DNA of 64,000 nt from Autumnicola sp041679265 (GTDB lineage: Bacteria; Bacteroidota; Bacteroidia; Flavobacteriales; Flavobacteriaceae): the NCBI RefSeq assembly GCF_041679265.1, contig NZ_JBGFSM010000008.1, forward strand, positions 62,001 to 126,000. The letters run 5' to 3'. Positions within the stretch are counted from its first letter, which is position 1. Each line of letters starts with the position of its first letter. The notes under the pieces were generated by a model. It did no database searches. It was not told the origin of the DNA and saw only the letters and a list, made by a program, of their open reading frames with translations. The translations under genes and the position numbers were made by a program. Positions 43,221-51,962 of this stretch are shown here, in pieces.

Positions 43221-45596
43221 TTAAGAGCCTTCATTTAATAATTGTTCCAGTGCTGCTAAATCTGTAATTAAAACCTGCCTTGCCTTGCTGCCTTCAAAAG
43301 GGCCCACAATGCCAGCGGCCTCCAGTTGGTCTATTATTCTACCGGCGCGATTGTACCCAAGTTTTAATTTACGTTGTAGCAGAGAAGCCGAGCCCTGCTG
43401 GGCGGTTACAATAACCTCTGCGGCTTCCCGAAAGAGCTTGTCTCTTTCGCTCACATCTATATCAAGTCCTGTGCCATTCTCCTCGCCTTCGTATGCCGGC
43501 AGCAGGTGCGCATCTGGATAAGCTTTCTGCGAGCCTATAAATTCGGTGATTTTATCAACTTCAGGCGTGTCTACAAAAGCACACTGTAAACGTTTCATTT
43601 CACTCCCCTGCGTGAAAAGCATATCCCCGCGGCCAATTAACTGATCTGCTCCCTGGCTGTCCAGGATCGTCCTGGAATCTATTTTGGAAGTCACTCTAAA
43701 AGCTATACGGGCCGGGAAGTTGGCCTTAATAATACCTGTAATCACATTTACTGACGGCCTTTGTGTGGCGATAATCAAATGTATCCCTACAGCCCGGGCA
43801 AGTTGTGCAAGGCGGGCAATTGGGGTTTCTACTTCTTTTCCTGCCGTCATGATTAAATCTGCAAACTCATCTACCACCAGGATGATATATGGCAAAAATT
43901 TATGTCCGTTCTCGGGATTAAGTTTCCTGTTCCTGAATTTAACGTTGTATTCCTTAATATTTCGCACCATTGCATCCTTCAGCATTTCATAGCGATTGTC
44001 CATTTCAATACACAGGGAATTAAGCGTATGGATCACTTTGGTGTTATCGGTAATAATAGCTTCTTCGGTGTCCGGCAGTTTTGCCAGGTAATGTCTTTCA
44101 ATTTTGTTGAAAAGGGTAAGCTCCACCTTCTTTGGATCTACGAGTACAAATTTTACCTCGGCGGGATGTTTGCTGTAAAGCAGGGAAGTGAGAATGGCAT
44201 TTAATCCAACAGATTTCCCCTGGCCGGTGGCACCAGCCATTAACATGTGCGGCATTTTGGCAAGATCTACCACAAAAGTTTCGTTAGAAATGGTTTTTCC
44301 AAGTGCCATGGGCAGTTCCATTTCGGCATTCTGAAATTTAGGGGAAGCAATTACCGAACGCATAGAAACGATGGTAGAATTTTTATTGGGAACTTCTATC
44401 CCTATAGTTCCCCGTCCAGGGATTGGGGCAATAATTCTGATTCCCAGGGCTGATAGTGAAAGGGCAATATCATCTTCCAGGTTTTTAATTTTTGAAATTC
44501 GAATCCCGGCTTCCGGTACTATTTCATAAAGAGTTACGGTTGGGCCCACGGTAGCCTTAATCTGGGCAATTTCAATTTTATAGTTTTTGAGGGTTTCAAC
44601 AATCCGGTTCTTGTTTTCCTCAAGTTCCTGTTGATTAATAGTAATCCCTCCACCATAATCCTTTAAAAGTTCTAAAGTGGGAAATTTATAGTTGCTCAAT
44701 TCCAATGTAGGGTCAAATTCGCCAAAATCCTTTACTGCCTTGGCGCTAAGTTTATCTTCATCTAATTCATCTTCCTCGGGAGCGGTTTCCACCTGCATTT
44801 CCACTTCTTCATTTTCTTCTGTGCTTTCTTCCGGCTGCGGGGGAGGAGTGGTTTTTTTCTTTTCAGAATTTGGGGTAAGCTTTATTTCTGAAGCTGCTTC
44901 TGCTTCCTTAGCATCCTTACCTAATACTTCTTCTTTCCAGTCTTTTTCTTCTTCGGTTTCCGGAATATTTTCTTTTTCCTTTTGGAATTCAGACTGGAAA
45001 TCCTTTTTTGAAGATTTAATATAATTTCCTACCAGTTCCGGGGTTACCTTTAATCTCAACGTGAGGTAAACCATAAAGAGGAAAAGCATTAACAAAACGG
45101 TTCCGAAGAAACCGAGATAATCCTGAAGAAAATCGTTTATTTCAAACCCAACCCTGCCGCCAAGAAGGGAATTGTCTGCGGCAAAAAATCCAAAAAATAT
45201 GGAAAGCCAGATCATTACCAGTATTCCCCAGAACCAAAATCTTTGAAGGTTCTGCTTTTTTAAGTCGAAGAAAAGATAAATACCGGTTAGGCTCACCAAA
45301 AAACCAATAATAAAAGCGGCGATCCCAAAACCCTGGTAAATAAAGAAATCACTAATAAGGGCTCCAAATTTGCTTAACCAGTTCTTGGTCTCCACTTGCC
45401 TTTCAGCAAAATGATTGAGAGCGCTTTGATCTGCCTGCCAGTTAAAAAGGAAGGATACAAAAGCTACTATAAGGGCCAACCCGAACAACATTAAGAAACT
45501 GCCAAAAACCACTTTTTGCTGCCTGTTTAATTTAAAACGGGACCTGGAAAAGTTTTTTGTGGGTGTTTTTCTTGTTTTAGCCTTCTTTTTAGCCAT
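43221..45596 (-). CDS. ftsK: DNA translocase FtsK
   Basis: An inner membrane DNA pump that coordinates chromosome segregation and cell division. About 791 residues. The N-terminus has four membrane helices (residues 30-190), an acidic proline-poor linker of Glu-rich sequence (200-305), then the motor: Walker A GATGQGKSV near residue 455 and Walker B LVVDEFADLI. The C-terminal gamma domain (ASLLQRKLKLGYNRAGRIID) binds the polar DNA signals. The start is the ATG at 45596, supported by a -7 box at 45618-45625 that overlaps the longer frame. Confidence 0.95.
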   Translation of the reverse strand: MAKKKAKTRKTPTKNFSRSRFKLNRQQKVVFGSFLMLFGLALIVAFVSFLFNWQADQSALNHFAERQVETKNWLSKFGALISDFFIYQGFGIAAFIIGFLVSLTGIYLFFDLKKQNLQRFWFWGILVMIWLSIFFGFFAADNSLLGGRVGFEINDFLQDYLGFFGTVLLMLFLFMVYLTLRLKVTPELVGNYIKSSKKDFQSEFQKEKENIPETEEEKDWKEEVLGKDAKEAEAASEIKLTPNSEKKKTTPPPQPEESTEENEEVEMQVETAPEEDELDEDKLSAKAVKDFGEFDPTLELSNYKFPTLELLKDYGGGITINQQELEENKNRIVETLKNYKIEIAQIKATVGPTVTLYEIVPEAGIRISKIKNLEDDIALSLSALGIRIIAPIPGRGTIGIEVPNKNSTIVSMRSVIASPKFQNAEMELPMALGKTISNETFVVDLAKMPHMLMAGATGQGKSVGLNAILTSLLYSKHPAEVKFVLVDPKKVELTLFNKIERHYLAKLPDTEEAIITDNTKVIHTLNSLCIEMDNRYEMLKDAMVRNIKEYNVKFRNRKLNPENGHKFLPYIILVVDEFADLIMTAGKEVETPIARLAQLARAVGIHLIIATQRPSVNVITGIIKANFPARIAFRVTSKIDSRTILDSQGADQLIGRGDMLFTQGSEMKRLQCAFVDTPEVDKITEFIGSQKAYPDAHLLPAYEGEENGTGLDIDVSERDKLFREAAEVIVTAQQGSASLLQRKLKLGYNRAGRIIDQLEAAGIVGPFEGSKARQVLITDLAALEQLLNEGS

Positions 45597-45617
45597 AAAT
45601 GATTTGGAGTATTTCGG

Positions 45618-45625
45618 CAAAAATA
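45618..45625 (-). promoter_or_regulatory. -7 box of the ftsK operon
   Basis: The minus strand reads TATTTTTG, matching TAnnTTTG. The transcript would start near 45611, about 15 bases before the ATG. Confidence 0.55.
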
Positions 45626-45805
45626 CAAATTAGCCTCATCTAAAATAAGGAAAAGGCGCAGGTATTTAAAATTAACATTTCTCTGTAAATACAGAACGCA
45701 AAATCGGGTAAAATATGATTTTTATCATCTTAGAATACATGAAAACCAACTTCCTTTAACCTGATAAAATTTGTAAATTTAAACAGGGATTTAAAACACA
45801 GGATC

Positions 45806-46636
45806 ATGAAAACCATTATTGTTGCCACCGATTTTTCTCCTGAAGCTGAAAACGCCCTTCTTTATGCTGCAGGCTTTGCAGGTAAAATTCAAGCCAGGAT
45901 CATTCTTTTTAATTCTTTTAATATTCCTATCCACCTGGGAAATTCTATTTTGCCAGCAGAAGCTTTAAACAAACTGGAAGAGGAAAACAAACAGTTACTG
46001 CAAGAGAAATGTAAATGGTTATGGGAAGAGAAGCACCTGGAATCCCACTACGAGTCTGGGCTTATGCTGGAAGTAACCATAGAACTGGAACGCCTTTTTA
46101 AAAAATATAAGGCCGATTTGATAATCATGGGAATGGCCGGGAAATCTGTGGCACAGGATATATTTGGAAATACTACCACTTCAGCAATTATGAAGCAAAG
46201 TTATCCAGTATTAGCTGTACCGGTAGATGCCGAATTCTCCGGCATTAAAAACATCCTTTTTGCTTATGATGAAATGAATGAAGGGAAGCATGAGATTTCT
46301 ATGAAAATATGCGAGCTAGCTGATTTCTTCAACTCAAAAATTGAAATTTTCCATGTGCAGAAATTGATGAAAAGAAGGTGTGAGAGTGCGCTTATAGAAG
46401 AAGAATTTACAGATGTGGTCCACCACTACAGGGAAGTGGAATCTAATGAAATTATTAAAGAAATAGAAAAAGAGATTAAACGTTTACCTGCGGACTTGCT
46501 CATAATGGTGCCCCAAAAATACAACTTTTGGGAATCCCTGCTACACAGGAGCAAAACAAGGATAATGGCTTCTGGAGCTGCCATTCCTGTGTTGAGCCTT
46601 CCCTTACTTACGGTGGAAGGAGAGGGCGCGGTTTAG
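45806..46636 (+). CDS. Universal stress protein, two tandem Usp domains
   Basis: A 276-residue cytoplasmic protein. Domain 1 (residues 1-142) has IIVATDFSPEAENALLYA and the nucleotide-binding GMAGKSVAQDIFGNTTT (G-2x-G-8x-G form). Domain 2 (148-270) keeps NILFAYDE but its end motif MVPQKYNFWESLLHRSKT lacks the glycines, so it may not bind ATP. Usp proteins help survival under starvation and stress. ATG start. It is convergent with the hydrolase gene, 8 bases apart. Confidence 0.9.
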   Translation: MKTIIVATDFSPEAENALLYAAGFAGKIQARIILFNSFNIPIHLGNSILPAEALNKLEEENKQLLQEKCKWLWEEKHLESHYESGLMLEVTIELERLFKKYKADLIIMGMAGKSVAQDIFGNTTTSAIMKQSYPVLAVPVDAEFSGIKNILFAYDEMNEGKHEISMKICELADFFNSKIEIFHVQKLMKRRCESALIEEEFTDVVHHYREVESNEIIKEIEKEIKRLPADLLIMVPQKYNFWESLLHRSKTRIMASGAAIPVLSLPLLTVEGEGAV

Positions 46637-46644
46637 ACCGCTTT

Positions 46645-47634
46645 CTATTTTATAAATTCCAGGAGTGGTTCTATAAAACGATCAAAAGCTTCAATATGAG
46701 GAAGGTGTCCCACGTTTTCTATTTCAACCAGTTTTGCATTTGGGATTTCTTGTGCAGTTTCTTTTCCCAGTTGGTCATACAGCCCCATGGTCGCCTTTAC
46801 CTCTTCAGAAACCAGATTTTTCCCCAGTGCCGTCCGGTCCCGTGTGCCAATAATAAGCAGAGTAGGAACCTCAATTTCTTCAAATTCATACACCACTGGC
46901 TGCGTAAGGATCATGTCATAGGTAAGGGCAGAATTCCAGGCGATAAGAGAATAATCTTCATTAAGCGTCCAGCCTGCCAGTAATTTTGCCCATTTCGCGT
47001 AATCTTCGTTCCACTCTCCTGCATAATAACTTTCTTTTTCGTAGTTTTTTATACTTTCATAATCTTTTTTAAGCTCCTGCTGGTACCAGTCATTTACACT
47101 CTGATAAGGTATTTTTAGTTTCCAGTCCTCCAGCCCTATGGGATTTACTAGAATGAGTTTTTGAGTGAGTTCAGGATACATTAACGTAAACCTGGTGGCC
47201 AGCATACCGCCCATAGAATGTCCTAAAACATCCAGCTGTTTTATTCCTAAAGAGTCGATGAGTTTTTTAGTGTTTAAAGCAAGCTGCTGGAAAGTGTATT
47301 GAAAATATTCCGGTTTGCTGGATTTTCCAAAGCCAATTTGGTCCGGAACGAGTACAGAAAATCCTTCTTTAGTTAAGGCATCTATAGTGGTCGCCCAGTA
47401 TGCCCCATTAAAATTTTTCCCATGCAGCAGCATTATTGTCTTTCCATTGGAATTTTCTGGCTCCACATACATGAAAGCCATTTCGTAAATATTTTGCTGG
47501 GCATTAACTTTAAAAAAGGATACGGGGTAGGGATATTTGTAGTTCTCCAGCCTAAGGCCAAGTTCTTTAACCTTTTCCTGGGCAGAACCCAGAACACATA
47601 GAAAGCAAAAAAGGATGAGGAGGTATTTCTTCAT
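46645..47634 (-). CDS. Alpha/beta hydrolase, exported
   Basis: A 329-residue alpha/beta hydrolase with a signal peptide ending LGSAQ. The oxyanion motif is LLHGKNFNGAYW, the nucleophile elbow GHSMGGMLA, the acid Asp is in IIGTRDRTA and the His in NVGHLPHIE. The sequence resembles esterase and epoxide hydrolase types rather than peptidases. Substrate unknown. ATG start at 47634, 34 bases from dgkA. Confidence 0.88.
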   Translation of the reverse strand: MKKYLLILFCFLCVLGSAQEKVKELGLRLENYKYPYPVSFFKVNAQQNIYEMAFMYVEPENSNGKTIMLLHGKNFNGAYWATTIDALTKEGFSVLVPDQIGFGKSSKPEYFQYTFQQLALNTKKLIDSLGIKQLDVLGHSMGGMLATRFTLMYPELTQKLILVNPIGLEDWKLKIPYQSVNDWYQQELKKDYESIKNYEKESYYAGEWNEDYAKWAKLLAGWTLNEDYSLIAWNSALTYDMILTQPVVYEFEEIEVPTLLIIGTRDRTALGKNLVSEEVKATMGLYDQLGKETAQEIPNAKLVEIENVGHLPHIEAFDRFIEPLLEFIK

Positions 47635-47668
47635 ATTAATTTGATATAATTTCGAATCTATTCAGGAA

Positions 47669-48037
47669 CTAAAAAGTTGTGATATACGGAATATAAATAA
47701 AACCTGCTATGATCACTGCAATTACGGCGGTGAAAAAAACGGCACCTGCAGCAACATCTTTAATATGGCCAATTTTGCTGTGAAAGTCGGGATGAACAAA
47801 ATCTGCCATAGCTTCTACAGCGGTGTTTAAGCCTTCACATCCCATTACAAGGCCAATGGCCAGAAACTGAAACATCCATTCTGTAGCGGTTATATTAAAA
47901 TAGAACCCGGCAACTGTGACTCCTATTGCAATTACAAACTGCACCTGCACACTTGGTTCGTGCCTCAACAATAACCATGCGCCCTTCATAGCATAGCCTC
48001 CTCCTCTAATACGTTTTCCGAGGAAACTATCTCTCAT
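47669..48037 (-). CDS. dgkA: Diacylglycerol kinase family protein (DgkA/UdpK type)
   Basis: A 122-residue integral membrane kinase with three helices. The catalytic Glu and metal site are in EGLNTAVEAMADF, the DAGK signature, and KIGHIKDVAAGAVF follows. Such proteins phosphorylate diacylglycerol or undecaprenol; the small size alone does not settle which. The start overlaps the tpx stop by one base (TAATG on the minus strand), so the two are co-transcribed. Confidence 0.9.
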   Translation of the reverse strand: MRDSFLGKRIRGGGYAMKGAWLLLRHEPSVQVQFVIAIGVTVAGFYFNITATEWMFQFLAIGLVMGCEGLNTAVEAMADFVHPDFHSKIGHIKDVAAGAVFFTAVIAVIIAGFIYIPYITTF

Positions 48038-48537
48038 TATAACAGGGTTTTTAGCGCTGCAAGATAATCTGGTTCTTCAGCAATATCTGGCACCTGCTGG
48101 CTGTGGATTACATTTCCGTTTTCATCCAGTACAATTACTACCCTGGAAAGCAAGCCCTCTAGGGGGCCGTCTATCATTTCCAGCCCGTAATCCTTTCCAA
48201 AGTTGCGTTCTTTAAAATCAGAGAGATTTATTACCTTGTCTAATCCTTCATCGTCAACAAACCTTTTTTGTGCAAAAGGAAGATCCCTGGAAATACAAAG
48301 TACCACCGTATTCTTTAAATCTGTGGCTTTTTCATTAAAATTGCGTACTGAGGTTGCGCAAACTCCTGTATCAATGCTCGGGAATATGTTCATAATTACC
48401 CGTTTCCCTTTAAAATCGCTTAAGGTAGCGGTGGAAAGATCGGTTTTTATTAATTCAAAATGGGGTGCTCTTTCATCTTTGGCAGGGAGATCTCCATAAG
48501 TCGTAATCTGTTCTCCCTTAAAAGTTATCTGTGACAT
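48037..48537 (-). CDS. tpx: Thiol peroxidase Tpx
   Basis: A 166-residue atypical 2-Cys peroxiredoxin that reduces hydrogen peroxide and organic peroxides with thioredoxin. The peroxidatic Cys lies in FPSIDTGVCATSVRNFN and the resolving Cys in TVVLCISRDLPFAQKRF. The start is ATG 48537 (MSQITFKG), the usual Tpx beginning; an earlier ATG adds 21 residues with no match. No signal is present. It precedes dgkA by overlap. Confidence 0.94.
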   Translation of the reverse strand: MSQITFKGEQITTYGDLPAKDERAPHFELIKTDLSTATLSDFKGKRVIMNIFPSIDTGVCATSVRNFNEKATDLKNTVVLCISRDLPFAQKRFVDDEGLDKVINLSDFKERNFGKDYGLEMIDGPLEGLLSRVVIVLDENGNVIHSQQVPDIAEEPDYLAALKTLL

Positions 48538-48610
48538 ACTATTTTTTTTTTGATTCCTAAATTTAGGATTAAACTTATTGAGTAATACTAAAATTATCAT
48601 AAAAACAAAA

Positions 48611-48637
48611 AGGCTGCTTTATTTTCTAAAGCAGCCT
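48611..48637 (-). terminator. Intrinsic terminator after the peroxiredoxin operon
   Basis: An 11-base stem AGGCTGCTTTA with TAAAGCAGCCT. On the minus strand it is followed by a T-rich run, 36 bases after the small DUF gene. Confidence 0.9.
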
Positions 48638-48672
48638 GATTTTAAAGGGTATTCCGGTTAAAAAGAAGGGTG

Positions 48673-48921
48673 TTATTTATCAATAGACCCTAAAACTTTC
48701 TTTACGAAATTATTTGCAGCGTCCATTTCAGAATCGCCATTTTCTATCATTTTATGAACTTCTACAGCTCCGCAAAGATTGGTAAGCAATTCCCCTATTA
48801 CATCCATCTCTTCTTCTGAAACAGATCTGTGCTCGGTGAAATTTTCCAACACTTCAATAGTGCTTTCAAGCTTTTCAACCTCGTTGTTACGCTGAAGGTG
48901 TTTAATTACTGGTAACTTCAT
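48673..48921 (-). CDS. Small DUF6952-like protein in the peroxiredoxin operon
   Basis: An 82-residue acidic, mostly helical cytoplasmic protein (IEVLENFTEHRSVSEEEMDVIGELLTNLCG) with one Cys in the middle. It resembles the small family found beside thioredoxin in Flavobacteriaceae (I recall DUF6952); the name is from memory. ATG at 48921; the start overlaps the end of the thioredoxin gene by 20 bases, so they are translated from one message. Function unknown. Confidence 0.75.
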   Translation of the reverse strand: MKLPVIKHLQRNNEVEKLESTIEVLENFTEHRSVSEEEMDVIGELLTNLCGAVEVHKMIENGDSEMDAANNFVKKVLGSIDK

Positions 48922-49216
48922 TCACTAAATCTTTTAATGGCTCAAATTTATTAGTCTGAACCTGGTTCACAAAATCTCCGTTTTTGAAAGTTGCAAAAGT
49001 TGGAAGATTATTTACATTGGCAAGTTTTCTTGACTCCGGATATTTTTCAGCATCTACCATTAAGAATGTTGCGTTCTCATTTTCTGAAGCAAGTTTTTTG
49101 AACTTAGGCTTCATCAAACGGCAGTTACCGCACCATCCGGCCATGTACTGTACCACAACCGTTCCGTTTTCAGCAACTATTTCGTTTAAATTGTCCTTAT
49201 CTAACTCTTTTACCAT
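48902..49216 (-). CDS. Thioredoxin
   Basis: A 104-residue thioredoxin. The active site is AGWCGNCRLMKP (CGNC instead of CGPC), with FLMVDAEKYPESRK and NNLPTFATFKNG, in which the cis-Pro is kept. The start is the ATG at 49216 (MVKELDKDN); the longer frame adds a basic 32-residue stretch unlike thioredoxin. It lies 14 bases after the peroxiredoxin gene and likely recycles it. The CGNC site may change its redox potential. Confidence 0.92.
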   Translation of the reverse strand: MVKELDKDNLNEIVAENGTVVVQYMAGWCGNCRLMKPKFKKLASENENATFLMVDAEKYPESRKLANVNNLPTFATFKNGDFVNQVQTNKFEPLKDLVNEVTSN

Positions 49217-49230
49217 AATTGTTTTTCTTT

Positions 49231-49869
49231 TTAATTTAAGCTTAGGTAAGAAGCAACACCTTCTCTGTCTGCATTCATACCTTCTTTTCCTTCTTCCCAG
49301 TTTGCCGGGCATACTTCTCCTTTTTCCTGTACGTGTGTATAAGCATCGATTAATCTTAGGAACTCATTTACATTTCTTCCAAGTGGCATATGGTTTACAC
49401 CTTCATGGAAAATAGTTCCTTCCTCATCAATAAGGTAAGTAGCGCGATAGGTTACATTATCTCCTTCAACAGTTAAATCACCGGTTTCATCATCGTAAGA
49501 TTCATTAGTGATATCCAGAATTCCTAATCTTGAACTTAGGTTCCTGTTGCTGTCTGCAAGAATTGGATACGTTACGCCTTCAATTCCTCCATTGTCTTTA
49601 GGAGTGTTTAACCAGGCAAAGTGCACCTCCGGAGTATCGCATGATGCCCCAATTACCATTACATTTCTTTTCTCAAATTCCTCTAAGGCTTTTTGAAAAG
49701 CATGAAGTTCGGTTGGGCAAACAAAGGTGAAATCTTTTGGATACCAGAAAAGAAGAACTTTTTTATTATTTTTTTGAGCTTCTTCAAGAACGTTAAGTTT
49801 AAAAGTGTCACCCATTTCGTTCATTGCGTTCACACTCAAATTTGGAAATTTTCTTCCTACTAATGCCAT
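49231..49869 (-). CDS. Typical 2-Cys peroxiredoxin (AhpC/Prx1)
   Basis: A 212-residue peroxidase. The peroxidatic Cys is in DFTFVCPTELHAF and the resolving Cys in GEVCPANWEEGK, as in AhpC. GASCDTPEVHFAW has the usual Thr and His region. It reduces peroxides with electrons from a thioredoxin, probably the one encoded just after. ATG at 49869. First gene of the operon. Confidence 0.94.
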   Translation of the reverse strand: MALVGRKFPNLSVNAMNEMGDTFKLNVLEEAQKNNKKVLLFWYPKDFTFVCPTELHAFQKALEEFEKRNVMVIGASCDTPEVHFAWLNTPKDNGGIEGVTYPILADSNRNLSSRLGILDITNESYDDETGDLTVEGDNVTYRATYLIDEEGTIFHEGVNHMPLGRNVNEFLRLIDAYTHVQEKGEVCPANWEEGKEGMNADREGVASYLSLN

Positions 49870-49914
49870 AATTATTCTATTTTAATTTGTTTATTTCTGT
49901 TTTTTAATCTGGTG

Positions 49915-49922
49915 CAAAATTA
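49915..49922 (-). promoter_or_regulatory. -7 box of the peroxiredoxin operon
   Basis: The minus strand reads TAATTTTG, matching TAnnTTTG, giving a leader of about 40 bases. No -33 TTG at the usual spacing. Confidence 0.5.
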
Positions 49923-50044
49923 CTCAATGTTCTCGGGTAAAAAAGAGGTTGAAATTTTTAAAATTTATGCAATAATAGGATTTACCTATTTCGATTTGTA
50001 TTTAAAATAAGTCTCTTCTATCCAGCTTGTAAGCCCTGAAAATT

Positions 50045-51547
50045 TTACACTTCTGAAAGTTCTGAAGGAGCGGGTTTTTCCCTTAGCTGCCTGATTTTAA
50101 TATTTAAAGCAGCAAAAAGTAAGGTCATAAACGGGCTAAGATAATTGAAGATTGCATATCCAAAATAAGAAGCTACCGGTACACCTAAAACTCCGCTATG
50201 GTATGCACCACAGGTATTCCACGGCACCAATACCGATGTTACGGTACCCGAATCTTCCAGGGAACGGCTAAGATTTTCCGGGGCAAGGCCTTTATCTCGG
50301 TAGGCTTTTGCGAACATTTTTCCCGGTACCACAATGGCAAGATACTGGTCTGATGCCGTTACGTTAAGGGCGATACAACTAAAAACCGTACTGGCAAACA
50401 ATCCAAATACAGTATGGAACATATTAAGTAAAGCCTTGCTTATTCTAGCAAGGGCGCCTATGGCTTCCATAATGCCTCCAAATACCATCGCGCATATGAT
50501 GAGCCAGATTGTGCCCAGCATCCCGGCCATTCCACTGGAAGCAAAGAGATCATTAAGGGCTTCAGAATCGGTTTGTACGGCAGTATCAACCGTAATGGCA
50601 TTCATTATTCCTCTGTAACCGCTTATAAAATTAAGTTCATTACTACCACTTACTTCTTTAATGCTATCGGGTTGCACAATAATTGCGGCGGCAGCTCCCA
50701 GCAATGTTCCAATAAGCAGAGCTACAAGAGGAGAGGTTTTTCTAACAATAAGAAAAATTACAAAAACCGGAACGGCAAACAGCCACGGACTAATATTAAA
50801 GGCGGCATCAATAGAACCTAAAATAGCTGAAGTATCTGTAGTACCCGTGGTATCCAGGTTCAGTCCGATGATAATAAATGCGATAAGTGTAATGGTGATG
50901 GTTGGAACTGTAGTAATAGCCATATACTTAATATGGGTGAACAGATCTGTTCCCGCCATGGCAGGAGCCAGGTTGGTGGTATCACTTAGAGGCGACATCT
51001 TGTCTCCAAAATATGCTCCCGATAAAATAGCCCCGGCCGTCATTCCAAGAGGAATACCCAAAGCATCAGCAATTCCAATAAGGGCAATACCAACAGTGGC
51101 CGACGTGGTCCAGCTACTTCCGGTGGCAACCGAAATTACTGAGCAGATCACCACAGTAGCAGCAAGAAAAATGGTGGGATTCAAAATTTGAAGCCCGTAA
51201 TAGATCATGGTGGGGATAATCCCGCTCACCATCCACGTGCCTGCCAGAGCCCCAACCATTAAAAGGATAAGAATAGCGCCTGCCGTGCTTTGAATATTGC
51301 GGGCAACTTCATCTATCATATCGTCGAACTTCACCTTATTAAAATACCCCACAATGGCAGCTACCGCACCTCCAAGCAAGAGTATAAACTGGTTGGAACC
51401 GCTTAAAGCATCATCACCATATACATAAAGTACATTGAAACCGAGCATTAAGATTAAGGCAAAAACGGGAATAAGTGCTTCCCAGATATTAAGCTCCTTG
51501 TTTTCAATTACAGGTTCATTTTCAAAGGTGGTTTCCCTATTTTCCAT
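50045..51547 (-). CDS. NhaC-family Na+/H+ antiporter
   Basis: A 500-residue inner membrane transporter with about 11-12 helices. GSSWTTSATVGIALIGIADALGIP and GAYFGDKMSPLSDTTNLA are the NhaC family motifs, the latter containing the conserved acidic and Ser/Thr residues. VTASDQYLAIVVPGKMF and SGTVTSVLVPWNTCGAY lie in the second half. It exchanges sodium (or malate-lactate in related forms) for protons. ATG at 51547. A long leader with a terminator-like hairpin precedes it. Confidence 0.92.
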   Translation of the reverse strand: MENRETTFENEPVIENKELNIWEALIPVFALILMLGFNVLYVYGDDALSGSNQFILLLGGAVAAIVGYFNKVKFDDMIDEVARNIQSTAGAILILLMVGALAGTWMVSGIIPTMIYYGLQILNPTIFLAATVVICSVISVATGSSWTTSATVGIALIGIADALGIPLGMTAGAILSGAYFGDKMSPLSDTTNLAPAMAGTDLFTHIKYMAITTVPTITITLIAFIIIGLNLDTTGTTDTSAILGSIDAAFNISPWLFAVPVFVIFLIVRKTSPLVALLIGTLLGAAAAIIVQPDSIKEVSGSNELNFISGYRGIMNAITVDTAVQTDSEALNDLFASSGMAGMLGTIWLIICAMVFGGIMEAIGALARISKALLNMFHTVFGLFASTVFSCIALNVTASDQYLAIVVPGKMFAKAYRDKGLAPENLSRSLEDSGTVTSVLVPWNTCGAYHSGVLGVPVASYFGYAIFNYLSPFMTLLFAALNIKIRQLREKPAPSELSEV

Positions 51548-51580
51548 GTAGTATTTTATTATTCAGAAACTGTAAAAACA

Positions 51581-51624
51581 AAGCCTCACAATAGATCTGG
51601 ATTACCAAATTTATTGTGAGGCTT
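51581..51624 (-). promoter_or_regulatory. Terminator-like hairpin in the nhaC leader
   Basis: A perfect 13-base stem (AAGCCTCACAATA with TATTGTGAGGCTT) around an 18-base loop, followed on the minus strand by TGTTTTTA. It stands 33 bases upstream of the nhaC start and downstream of the likely promoter, so it could act as an attenuator, or end a short RNA. Confidence 0.6.
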
Positions 51625-51724
51625 AGAGTTTTAAAACCAGTCTTTAATTTTGATCATATTTTTCTGATCGTAATTTTACGACTTTAGGTTCAATCCTGCA
51701 AAAATTTAAGCTATTTCAGCTCTC

Positions 51725-51732
51725 CAAACTTA
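51725..51732 (-). promoter_or_regulatory. Candidate -7 box of the nhaC leader
   Basis: The minus strand reads TAAGTTTG, matching TAnnTTTG. It would give a leader of roughly 170 bases containing the terminator-like hairpin. Confidence 0.4.
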
Positions 51733-51891
51733 TTGCATATAATATTCAGAATAAGGGAAAGAAGAGGAGCTAATTACTATAAGTAGATCATACTATGTGA
51801 TCTTAACCGGTGATAGTCCTATTACTATTTAAAAAGTCATGCCGTGATTAAAGCGGTAGTTCTTAAAGTTTTATAAAGGCCGTTTCCCCCA

Positions 51892-51922
51892 TTGGTCATT
51901 GTATAGAATAGTCGTACTTTTG
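51892..51922 (+). promoter_or_regulatory. Promoter of lpdA
   Basis: TTG at 51892-51894 and TACTTTTG at 51915-51922 are 20 bases apart, the best Bacteroidetes -33/-7 pair in the window. The start is near 51929, leaving a leader of about 34 bases. Confidence 0.75.
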
Positions 51923-51962
51923 TGTTCAATTTGTTAAAAAATCAACATAAAAACATACAATT

